The notes below the pieces were generated by a model that had not been told where the DNA came from, searched no databases, and saw nothing but the letters and a program-made list of their open reading frames with translations. A stretch of 16,478 nucleotides of DNA from Terriglobales bacterium (GTDB taxonomy: Bacteria > Acidobacteriota > Terriglobia > Terriglobales > Gp1-AA117): positions 1 through 16,478 of the forward strand of contig JASLFF010000210.1 in NCBI GenBank assembly GCA_030150795.1, written 5' to 3'. Below, piece after piece: positions 1-7,338 of this stretch (the stretch's first letter is position 1; the number at the start of each line of letters is the position of its first letter). Position numbers and translations under genes: made by a program.

Positions 1-543
1 GCCAAGGTGGTGGAAGCGCCGCGACGGGAGAAAAGCATTGTCGGCTATGTAGTAGCTCCGGGCGTGGAAATGTATGAATTGAGGGCCTACCTGACCGAAC
101 GTCTTCCCACCTACATGCTTCCTTCTTCATTCGTAAAGCTGGCGGAGTTGCCCCTGACGCCAAACCGCAAAGTGGACCGGAATGCTTTACCCATACCCCA
201 AAGCACAAATACTTTGGCCGGCGAGCATGATCTCTCACCGCGGGAAGGACTGGAAAAGAGGCTGTCAGAATTCGTAGCCGCCCTGCTTGGGTTGGAGGGA
301 GTTGGAGCTAACGACAATTTTTTTCTGATCGGGGGAAACTCTCTTTTCTGTACGCAACTGATTGCGCGCATTCTGAATGACTTTGGAGTCGAGCTCCCGA
401 TGCGCTGCGTTGTCGATTCCCCTACAACGGCGCAATTAGCCCGGCAGATCGAAAGCATAGTCGCGGCCCGGATCTGCTCCATGACCTTCGATGAGGTCCA
501 ACATGCTTTGCAACTACCTGCCTCTGGTGGAGTAAAGAAATGA
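1..543 (+). CDS. Non-ribosomal peptide synthetase, C-terminal fragment (end of A domain + carrier domain)
   Basis: Partial gene: the frame is open from base 1, so the protein begins upstream. The visible 180 codons hold the C-terminal subdomain of an adenylation domain, which activates an amino acid as its adenylate. The conserved A10 core reads NRKVDR (normally NGKVDR), with the catalytic lysine at about bases 169-171. A peptidyl-carrier domain follows, with the motif DNFFLIGGNSL. Its serine codon at 340-342 is the expected phosphopantetheine attachment site. After the carrier domain only a tail of about 25 residues remains, so there is no thioesterase, reductase or further condensation domain. 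The product must be released or passed on by another protein. The stop overlaps the start of the downstream P450 gene (ATGA), implying translational coupling. Family assignment is firm. The substrate cannot be read, because the specificity-pocket residues lie outside the window. Confidence 0.93.
   Translation, partial: AKVVEAPRREKSIVGYVVAPGVEMYELRAYLTERLPTYMLPSSFVKLAELPLTPNRKVDRNALPIPQSTNTLAGEHDLSPREGLEKRLSEFVAALLGLEGVGANDNFFLIGGNSLFCTQLIARILNDFGVELPMRCVVDSPTTAQLARQIESIVAARICSMTFDEVQHALQLPASGGVKK
529..532 (+). promoter_or_regulatory. Ribosome binding site for the P450 gene
   Basis: GGAG lies 7 nt before the ATG at 540. It sits inside the last codons of the NRPS gene and supports the overlapping ATG at 540 as the true P450 start, rather than the second ATG at 544, which is in another frame. 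Confidence 0.6.
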
Positions 544-1787
544 ATGCCATCGCAAGTTTGCCGGGCATAGACCGTGCAGGTACGGCGCTTAGCCTTTATC
601 ATCTGCTCGATCCTGAAGTTCTGGCCAATCCTTATCCCTTGTATCACCGTTTGCGCACGGAAGCTCCGGTGCACTGGGACCCGTTCCTGCACGCCTGGGT
701 AGTGACTCGTTATGCTGACGTGGTGCGCGTACTCCACGATTTTTCTGCTGATCGTACCCCCACTCCGGAACAACTACAGCGCATCAACCTCTCCTCGATC
801 AGTCCCATTGCAGCGGTCATGGTAAAGCAGATGCTCTTTCTGGACGCGCCTGCTCATACACGCCTGCGCTCACTTGCATCCAGCGCCTTTACGCCCGCGC
901 GGGTCCGTGTGCTGCGATCGCACATTCAGCAGATCGCGGATACTTTAGTTGATACAGCAATGGCCTCTCAGCCGGGGAAAATGGACATCATCGTCGAATT
1001 TGCGGAACCGCTGCCCGCCATTGTGACGGCGGAGATGCTGGGAGTCCCGATAAGAGACCACCGTCAGCTGAAAGCCTGGACGGCCGACTTTGCGGAGATG
1101 TTGGGGAACTTTCAGCATAACCCGGACCACGTGCCAAAGGTTTTGCGTGCGTTGGAGCAGATGCTCGAATATTTCCGCGAGCGCGTTCGCGAACTGCGGG
1201 CGCATCCACGTGAAGGGCTGATCAATTCATTGCTGACAGCCGAAATCGATGGAGACCGGCTGACAGAGGAAGAGGTGATTGCGAACTCCATTGTCACGAT
1301 GGTGGGCGGGCAGGAAACCACCACGAACCTGATCGGCAACGGCCTGTTGACCCTGTTGCGCCATCCGGCAGAGATGCAGCGGTTGCGCGACGATCCGGAG
1401 TTAATACCTTCCGCGGTCGAAGAGTTGCTGCGGTACGAGAGCCCCAGCCAGCACACAGCCCGTCTAGCGCGCACAGATGTGGAATTAGGTGGCCGGAAAA
1501 TCCGCAAGCGAGACGCAGTCATAGCGGTCATGGGTGCGGCCAATCGTGATCCCGAGAGGTTCCCTGATCCTGACAGGGTGGACCTTGCTCGAACAGATAA
1601 CCGGCATCTTGCCTTTGGTTGGGCCGCACACTTCTGCTTCGGTGCTGCGCTGGCCCGCATTGAAGGCCAGGTTTCCTTTGCCACCATTCTCCGGCGCATG
1701 CCTAACCTGGCGCTGCAGCAGGCGCCGTTGCAGTGGCGGACAAACCTGGGACTGAGAGGCCTGGCGGCTTTGCCGGTCAGATACTAG
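540..1787 (+). CDS. Cytochrome P450 monooxygenase
   Basis: 415 residues, the usual length for a soluble bacterial class I P450. Visible landmarks are the I-helix oxygen-activation motif GGQETTT (residues 256-262), the K-helix ExxR pair (E295, R298) and the heme-binding loop FGWAAHFCFG (359-368), with C366 as the axial thiolate. The loop has Ala where most family members have the second Gly of FGxGxHxCxG. There is no membrane anchor, so the enzyme should be cytoplasmic and need a separate ferredoxin and reductase; neither is in the window. The 4-nt ATGA overlap with the NRPS gene suggests coupled translation and a shared pathway. P450s next to NRPS genes often hydroxylate carrier-bound amino acids or cross-link the peptide. 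Either role here is inference; the family call is not in doubt. Confidence 0.95.
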   Translation: MNAIASLPGIDRAGTALSLYHLLDPEVLANPYPLYHRLRTEAPVHWDPFLHAWVVTRYADVVRVLHDFSADRTPTPEQLQRINLSSISPIAAVMVKQMLFLDAPAHTRLRSLASSAFTPARVRVLRSHIQQIADTLVDTAMASQPGKMDIIVEFAEPLPAIVTAEMLGVPIRDHRQLKAWTADFAEMLGNFQHNPDHVPKVLRALEQMLEYFRERVRELRAHPREGLINSLLTAEIDGDRLTEEEVIANSIVTMVGGQETTTNLIGNGLLTLLRHPAEMQRLRDDPELIPSAVEELLRYESPSQHTARLARTDVELGGRKIRKRDAVIAVMGAANRDPERFPDPDRVDLARTDNRHLAFGWAAHFCFGAALARIEGQVSFATILRRMPNLALQQAPLQWRTNLGLRGLAALPVRY

Positions 1788-1819
1788 ATGACGAAGTAAT
1801 AATTGTGGAGAGTTTATAA

Positions 1820-2509
1820 ATGCAGAAAGAGCTCGTTCAATCGGAAGCCAAACGGCTCTTGCTTGAGAAATGCTTGCGGGGAGAATTTGCACTCGATCAG
1901 CCAAAGCATGTCCAAACACTAGAAGCAAAACCGCAGGCCGAGTCGCCACAACAAGACGCCAGTCTCCGGTCGTCAACAAACGATCCCACCAAGCCGCAGC
2001 CTTCCATTCAGGCAAGAAGAAATCGCAGGTCTCTGGTGAGGCAAGCTCTCAACAGGTTTCTGCATCTTCTCTGCCGCTTCGGCCCCGGAGGGGAAACCGT
2101 GCGGCCGTTCCTTCATCGCATGAGAGGGGTAAAAATTGGCAAGAACGTCTGGATTGGAGATGACGTTTACCTTGATAACGAGTTTCCCGAGTGTATTGAG
2201 CTTGAGGACGGAGCAATGATTGAGTTGCGGACCACTATTCTGGCGCACACCCATGGCGCCGGGAGAGTGGTAATCGGTAAAAATGCCGTTGTTGGCGCAG
2301 GGGCCATCGTTGTTACTTCTGGAAATAGGACCCTTGTTATCGGCGAAGGCTCGGTCGTTATGGCTTCATCCCTGGTAACTGGAAGCATCGCGCCATATAC
2401 GTTGTACGGCTCGGATGCCTCCAAGCCTCTGGCCAGAATCACGAAACCATTTACACCTGACACGACTTATGAAGAGTTCATGACAGCGCTTCGCCCGCTT
2501 TCACGCTGA
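1820..2509 (+). CDS. Hexapeptide-repeat (left-handed beta-helix) O-/N-acyltransferase with NRPS-linker-like N-terminus
   Basis: 229 residues. Residues about 103-190 are imperfect hexapeptide repeats ([LIV]-G-x-x-x-x; GVKIGKNVWIGDDV and VVIGKNAVVGAGAIV are clear). They form the trimeric beta-helix of acetyl-CoA-type acyltransferases such as those that acetylate capsule and O-antigen sugars. The segment AHTHG (142-146) supplies His143/His145, where family members place the catalytic base. Residues 1-22 (core SEAKRLLLEKCLRG) resemble the short linker found before condensation domains in multimodular NRPSs. A poorly conserved, polar stretch (about 25-65) separates it from the basic region and the repeats. 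The start ATG has GGAG at 1807-1810, 9 nt upstream. The gap to the P450 gene is 32 nt. The likely role is acylation of a sugar or of the NRPS product; the acceptor is unknown. Confidence 0.85.
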   Translation: MQKELVQSEAKRLLLEKCLRGEFALDQPKHVQTLEAKPQAESPQQDASLRSSTNDPTKPQPSIQARRNRRSLVRQALNRFLHLLCRFGPGGETVRPFLHRMRGVKIGKNVWIGDDVYLDNEFPECIELEDGAMIELRTTILAHTHGAGRVVIGKNAVVGAGAIVVTSGNRTLVIGEGSVVMASSLVTGSIAPYTLYGSDASKPLARITKPFTPDTTYEEFMTALRPLSR

Positions 2510-2513
2510 TTCC

Positions 2514-4811
2514 GTGCTGCTCGACCGTGCTCGGCGCTTCTATCTGATGACACCAGTGCAGCCTGAACCGATACTGCTGTTCCACATTCGCCCCACACCC
2601 GATGACGTGTGTCTCAAGCGGCTGATAGAGTTCTTTGGCCTGAGCTGCAGAACTGTGGACGTGTCCACCTTTGACGTGGAATTGCACCGGGCGGCTGACC
2701 ATGACCTTTGCATCCTGGCAAGCGCCGCGACCATTGACAGGTGGTGCCACAACCTTCCTGATTGCGCCGCTGCTCTTGACGGCTTGCGCCAAAAGGCTTC
2801 ATTTCTGTTCCTGTATGGCTTTGCGCCAGGGAAATCTCCGGCCTATATCGCAGCTGGATTGAGCGACGGAGCGATAGAAGATGTGCGAGCACTCCCGGGC
2901 GTCGGCCTCAGCTACCAGGTGAGCTCTTCTGAGCCGGGGATCACAAGGGAATTCTCCGGACTCTCATTCGGCGGCGTCTGTAATGACACTGATTCTGGCT
3001 TCATATGCACGCCGAATTCCAGCGGTGCGGTCCCTCTGGTAACCATCGCGGAGATGCCATTTTGGGTTGTGATACAGAAAAATCTCTGCAAAACATTTCT
3101 GCTGGCGTGCAGCGCCATTGCAGATATCCGGGAGCATGTCAACGGCATAGATGCTGGGACATATTTTTCCCGGCTGCTTCCGGCGGCTATGTTTCTCCGG
3201 TGGGTGTTCAAGGGACGTTGCTGGCATAGCAAATATCGCTTTGCTAACTTCATTATTGATGACCCGCCGCTGAAACGCTCCTATGGATACCTGAACTACC
3301 GGAACCTGCTGACCCAAATGGACAGGTGCGGCTTTGCCAGCACCATTGCCTTCATTCCATGGAACTACAGACGAACTGACAATCGCATCGTGCAAATTTT
3401 CCGGGAGCGGACGGACAGATTATCTCTTTGCGTGCATGGCTGCGACCATACCACAGCGGAGTTTTCGTCCACTGATCTGGCCCTCCTCAATTCCAGAGTG
3501 CAGATTGCATCAGCAAGAATGAATAGTCTTGAGCGATGGAACGGCCTCTCCTATTCGAAAACAATGGTGTTCCCCCAGGGACGATTCTCTACCGGGTCAT
3601 TGATCGCCCTCAAAGCCAACAACTACCTCGCCGCCGTAAATTCATCTGCATCACCTGCATATTCAGGCGAGGATGGGGCCCTTACGGTCGCTGATTTCTT
3701 GACACCTGCTGTTACGAGGCACGGAGGATTCCCGGTTTTCGTGCGCCGCTATCCTGCCGGACTGGAGCAGTTCGCATTTGATCTATTTTTTGGAAAACCG
3801 CTGCTCACCGTGGAACACCACACGTACTTCAAGGATGGCGGCGCGCGTCTTGCGGAGTTTGTTACCCGGATCAACTCGTTCAAGCGACTGCTATGGACTG
3901 GATTGCCCGACATAATGAAGAAGAGCTATCTTGAGCGCGATATATCCAACGAGATTACTGCCTGCAGGCTCTATACAAACCATCATGTAATTGAGAACCA
4001 CGCTGAACGTGATCGGACGTTTATCGTTACTAAGTTCGAGTCCGGCGACGTTCCTATTCAACACGTGCTGGTTAATGGCCTGGCAGCCAAGTTCACATTG
4101 ATCGACAATGTGCTCGAGTTCGCAATGCGGATTCCGGCGCTCTCATCCAACGTGGTGGAGATTGTCTATGGGAATCCGCTGCCTCACGCAGGGTTGGAGC
4201 AGGGATTTGCGAGCCGGAGCCACGTATGGGTACACCGCATGCTAAGCGAGTTCAGGGACAACGTTCTTTGCCGGAGTGGCTTCCTGCTTGCCGGTGCTCA
4301 GGCTTTGCGCCGTGGATTGTCAGGCAGCGGTTCCGCTGTCCCGCGGCAGAGCCGGTTCGAGATGCGCCACGGGACAAATGGTCACGGGGCCGTACTATCG
4401 ATGCCCATGCGGCGAAAAACAGACAACCCTGCTCGCGCCAGTGCGTCAGCAGGTAAGAATGTCTGTTCCGGAGATATCGCCCGGAAAATATTTGGGGCCA
4501 ATTCGGGAGCTATTATCAGCAAAGTCTTGGTTGTCGGTGCTGACGGATCAGGGCCCGAGAAACGCATGGAAATTCATTTTACCGATCCGGAGCGAGTCCC
4601 GGCAGCCTTTAACTCATTAGCAGCAGCTCTGCAAAGCAGCGGATTCGACTTTAATACCCTACGGAACTCCAGCATACCTGTAACCGAGATTTGGCTGACA
4701 TATCCCCTGAATGACCGAAGCAAAACATTGCTGTCCTGTGCTGCGCAGGTCGGAGAACTCCAGGCCGCGGCGGTTGCCGCCCAATCCGGCTCCCCGCGGC
4801 CAGACAGATAA
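2514..4811 (+). CDS. Large EPS-locus protein with a NodB-like polysaccharide deacetylase core
   Basis: 765 residues from a GTG 4 nt after the previous stop. An ATG at 2547 would remove 11 residues, and neither start has a clear ribosome binding site. Residues 1-230 have no family I recognise. Residues about 243-440 look like a NodB-type (beta/alpha) deacetylase fold: FIIDDPP (247-252, Asp249/Asp250) matches the TFDDGP catalytic and metal position, CVHGCDH (306-312) gives the His308/His312 metal pair, and VFPQGRFS (352-359) stands where the next motif is expected. The lone Gly of TFDDGP is replaced by Pro. A beta-rich region (about 500-555) follows, then a Ser/Gly/Arg-rich linker (600-650) and a small alpha/beta C-terminal domain (about 665-755). 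No signal peptide is evident. It may deacetylate a lipid-linked sugar in the cytoplasm; activity is inferred. Confidence 0.7.
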   Translation: MLLDRARRFYLMTPVQPEPILLFHIRPTPDDVCLKRLIEFFGLSCRTVDVSTFDVELHRAADHDLCILASAATIDRWCHNLPDCAAALDGLRQKASFLFLYGFAPGKSPAYIAAGLSDGAIEDVRALPGVGLSYQVSSSEPGITREFSGLSFGGVCNDTDSGFICTPNSSGAVPLVTIAEMPFWVVIQKNLCKTFLLACSAIADIREHVNGIDAGTYFSRLLPAAMFLRWVFKGRCWHSKYRFANFIIDDPPLKRSYGYLNYRNLLTQMDRCGFASTIAFIPWNYRRTDNRIVQIFRERTDRLSLCVHGCDHTTAEFSSTDLALLNSRVQIASARMNSLERWNGLSYSKTMVFPQGRFSTGSLIALKANNYLAAVNSSASPAYSGEDGALTVADFLTPAVTRHGGFPVFVRRYPAGLEQFAFDLFFGKPLLTVEHHTYFKDGGARLAEFVTRINSFKRLLWTGLPDIMKKSYLERDISNEITACRLYTNHHVIENHAERDRTFIVTKFESGDVPIQHVLVNGLAAKFTLIDNVLEFAMRIPALSSNVVEIVYGNPLPHAGLEQGFASRSHVWVHRMLSEFRDNVLCRSGFLLAGAQALRRGLSGSGSAVPRQSRFEMRHGTNGHGAVLSMPMRRKTDNPARASASAGKNVCSGDIARKIFGANSGAIISKVLVVGADGSGPEKRMEIHFTDPERVPAAFNSLAAALQSSGFDFNTLRNSSIPVTEIWLTYPLNDRSKTLLSCAAQVGELQAAAVAAQSGSPRPDR

Positions 4812-4887
4812 TCGCGCGTCAGTCACACTCGGCGGCAGGAGTTGATCTGGAAAGCGCGCATTTCGCGAGAGCGCGGTAAAGACAATC

Positions 4888-4892
4888 GAGAG
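4888..4892 (+). promoter_or_regulatory. Ribosome binding site for the Wzc-like gene
   Basis: GAGAG lies 8 nt before the ATG at 4901. The 89-nt leader between 4811 and 4901 also has a modest inverted repeat (CGCGC at 4855-4859 with GCGCG at 4871-4875). I see no convincing -35/-10 pair there. Confidence 0.45.
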
Positions 4893-4900
4893 TAAACGCT

Positions 4901-7327
4901 ATGAGCAGAAATTACGAGCTGATACGCAAAGCGGGAGAAGCGATTCACGCGCATCGGGAAACTGGAAAGTACATCCCTCCCTTGCCGCCTGGTGTACCCA
5001 TAGCAGAGAGGGGGACGACCGGCGAACAACCCAGGGACATGGATGTAAACATTCCCAACCTTTTGCATGCTATTTTTCGTCGCCGCAATTGGATTTACCT
5101 TTGGACGTTAATCATGCTGGCAGCGGCAGGGTTGGTGTGCGCATTTATGACTCCCCAGTACAAAGCGGAGTCCAAGGTGGAAATCCTGAAACAGGATACA
5201 AGCGGCCTGTCGCTCAATGCCGGGGGCGCCGCTTCTGACGCCAGCTCAGACCCACTTGATTTCAACATGACTCTCCAGACCCAATTGGCGGTCCTGAAAT
5301 CGGATGTTCTTGCATGGCAAGTCATGAAAGAACTGAAACTCGTTGATGCCAAAGACGTGACTTTCTCAAACGCTGCGGCTGCACCGGTATCTATGGAAGC
5401 CGACAACATCGCGCCCGACAAAGAGGCTGCTCGTGCCCTGAGGGAATTCAAAGCGCACCTCAAAGTTGACGCCATTTCCGGCACGCGCCTCATCGCGGTC
5501 AGCTACATGCATCCAGATCCGCACATGGCCGCCAGGATCGCAAACCAACTGGTATCGGATTTCGTCGAATACAACTTTCAAGTTCGCTATAACGCAACCA
5601 CCAAAGCCACAGATTGGCTCGGGAGTCAATTGGTGGAGCTTAAGTCTCAGTTGGAGCAGTCACAGCAACGTGCTGTTCAACTGCAGAAGGAGTCCGGAAT
5701 CTTTGGGCAGGATGAGCATAACAACATTGTCCTTACACGCTTGGAACAACTCAATAACCAGGTAACCAGCGCAGAAGCTGACCGCGTCATCAAGGAAAGC
5801 GTTTACAGGCTTTCCCGCAGCGGGAACCCTGAACTAATTGCCGGGATGCTTGGGGCCCAGCCGGATCGGAACATGACTGAAGCGGCTAATCCTGCATCGC
5901 TGCTCAATAGCCTTCGCCAGCAGGAGGCCACGCTCAAATCGGAATATGCGGATGCCTCGGCCAAGTATGGCCCTGCATATCCACGGTTGATCCAGATCAA
6001 GGAGAAGCTCACTTCGGTGCGCTCATCGCTTGCGGCGGAGCTCGGCAAGGTGGCCGGGCAAGCGAAGAGTGAATATGAACTGGCAGCTTCGCGCGAAGCC
6101 GCCGCCCGCAAAGCATTTGCCGAGCAGAAGGCAATCGCAGCGCAGATGAACGACAAAGCAACAGACTACCTCATCGCCAAACACGAAGCTGAATCAAACC
6201 GCGTACTCTATGATCATTTGCTGGAGAAGCTTAAGGAGGCCGCGGTACTGGCGGGCTTACATTCGAACGCTCTTCACGTTGTTGATCCCGCCAGAGCTCC
6301 CACGATTGCGTCCCGGCCCAATGTGCCGCTCTATCTCGGCTTGGGCGTCCTCTCAGGGCTATTTCTTGGCCTGGTCAGTGTGTTTATCGTTGAGGCAACG
6401 GACCGCACTGTGCGCGATGTGGAAGGGATCGAAACCGGTACTCGCGTTCCAGTGCTGGGGGTAATTCCAGACGCCAGCCTAGTGCCTGATAATGGATTCA
6501 GGCTCTTGCCGAAAGCCGGCATGCGGGAAACTGCAAAAGGCGCTGTGCAAGATGCACTCTTTCAAGGCTTGGGCAATCCTGCTGTCGCAGAAGCTTTCCG
6601 CGCGGTGCGGACCTCCTTACTACTTTCGCGCCTTGACGAATCCTCAAAAGTTCTCATGGTCACGAGCGGCATGCCGCAGGAAGGCAAGAGCTTCGTCTCG
6701 CTGAACCTGGCTGCCGCTTTCACATATAGCGGCGCCAAAGTTTTATTGGTCGATGCCGACCTGCAACGCGGAAACCTTAGCAGGGCACTTAGCCAGCGCG
6801 CCGGAATGGGCTTGAGCGATGTGGTTCGAGGAGTGCCGAATTTCGGAGCACATCTACCTTCAAGGGAACTGCTGCTTAAGCATTCGGATACTTCGGCAGC
6901 ATACAGGCGGATTGACGACATCCCAGGACTAACGTTCATGCCGGCGGGCGAATGCTCTCGTGATGCATCTGAGTTGCTGGGGTCGCACCAGATGAGCGCA
7001 ATCATTGAGAGTTGGCGTGATCAGTTCGATTATGTCCTGATCGATACTCCTCCCATTTTGCCCCTTACCGATGCAGTGGTTCTCTCACGCAAGGTCGATT
7101 CCGTCATTGTCGTGGTTCGCTTTGCGGTTACCAGTCAGCCGGTCATTCAGCGGACCATAAAACTCCTCAAAGATGTGCAAGCGCCAAGGCTCGGGATGCT
7201 GATCAACGCCATGGACCGTCATTCTCCAGAGTACTACCAGTACTCCGGATTTTATGGTGGGTACGACTACGGTAATCGGCATCTTGAAGTCTCCAAGGGC
7301 CCGTGCTCTCCTCCATCACAGACATAG
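4901..7327 (+). CDS. Wzc-like polysaccharide co-polymerase and tyrosine autokinase (BY-kinase)
   Basis: 808 residues, slightly longer than the usual 700-750. Order: a 50-residue cytoplasmic N-terminus (MSRNYELIRKAGEAI), a Wzz domain with transmembrane segment 1 (about 64-83), a long periplasmic coiled-coil region (about 235-455) carrying the GNVR-type domain, transmembrane segment 2 (about 475-498), then the cytoplasmic kinase. Kinase motifs: EAFRAVR (564-570, the ExxRxxR oligomerisation motif), Walker A SGMPQEGKS (589-597, Lys596), Walker A' LLVDAD (615-620) and Walker B VLIDTPP (712-718). The C-terminal tyrosine cluster contains Y778, Y779, Y781, Y785, Y788 and Y790. Cycles of tyrosine phosphorylation on such tails control chain length and export through the Wza partner, encoded next. 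Kinase and co-polymerase are fused in one chain, as in Proteobacteria and unlike the split Firmicutes CapA/CapB pair. Confidence 0.95.
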   Translation: MSRNYELIRKAGEAIHAHRETGKYIPPLPPGVPIAERGTTGEQPRDMDVNIPNLLHAIFRRRNWIYLWTLIMLAAAGLVCAFMTPQYKAESKVEILKQDTSGLSLNAGGAASDASSDPLDFNMTLQTQLAVLKSDVLAWQVMKELKLVDAKDVTFSNAAAAPVSMEADNIAPDKEAARALREFKAHLKVDAISGTRLIAVSYMHPDPHMAARIANQLVSDFVEYNFQVRYNATTKATDWLGSQLVELKSQLEQSQQRAVQLQKESGIFGQDEHNNIVLTRLEQLNNQVTSAEADRVIKESVYRLSRSGNPELIAGMLGAQPDRNMTEAANPASLLNSLRQQEATLKSEYADASAKYGPAYPRLIQIKEKLTSVRSSLAAELGKVAGQAKSEYELAASREAAARKAFAEQKAIAAQMNDKATDYLIAKHEAESNRVLYDHLLEKLKEAAVLAGLHSNALHVVDPARAPTIASRPNVPLYLGLGVLSGLFLGLVSVFIVEATDRTVRDVEGIETGTRVPVLGVIPDASLVPDNGFRLLPKAGMRETAKGAVQDALFQGLGNPAVAEAFRAVRTSLLLSRLDESSKVLMVTSGMPQEGKSFVSLNLAAAFTYSGAKVLLVDADLQRGNLSRALSQRAGMGLSDVVRGVPNFGAHLPSRELLLKHSDTSAAYRRIDDIPGLTFMPAGECSRDASELLGSHQMSAIIESWRDQFDYVLIDTPPILPLTDAVVLSRKVDSVIVVVRFAVTSQPVIQRTIKLLKDVQAPRLGMLINAMDRHSPEYYQYSGFYGGYDYGNRHLEVSKGPCSPPSQT

Positions 7328-7330
7328 GGA
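7326..7330 (+). promoter_or_regulatory. Ribosome binding site selecting the Wza-like start
   Basis: AGGGA, overlapping the Wzc-like stop codon, lies 8 nt before ATG 7339. It favours this ATG over the in-frame GTG at 7303 and puts a proper signal peptide at the N-terminus. Confidence 0.65.
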
Positions 7331-7338
7331 AAAAACAT

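Noticed and set aside
111..773. Long open frame on the minus strand (220 codons) across the NRPS and P450 genes
   Set aside because: It is antisense to two well-recognised genes, its translation shows no family character, and no ribosome binding site precedes it.
1112..1699. Minus-strand open frame of 195 codons inside the P450 gene
   Set aside because: Very rich in Ser and Arg, as expected from the reverse of a GC-rich coding sequence; it overlaps the conserved P450 motifs.
4276..4620. Overlapping plus-strand frame (114 codons) containing a CPCGEK cysteine motif
   Set aside because: I considered a frameshifted continuation of the NodB-like protein or a small zinc protein. The main frame stays open with normal composition to 4811, and the alternative has no recognisable fold or ribosome binding site.
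4812..4900. Promoter upstream of the Wzc-like gene
   Set aside because: TTGATC at 4842-4847 has no acceptable -10 element at 16-18 nt, and the area is GC-rich with a weak inverted repeat. An internal promoter is possible but cannot be supported by sequence.
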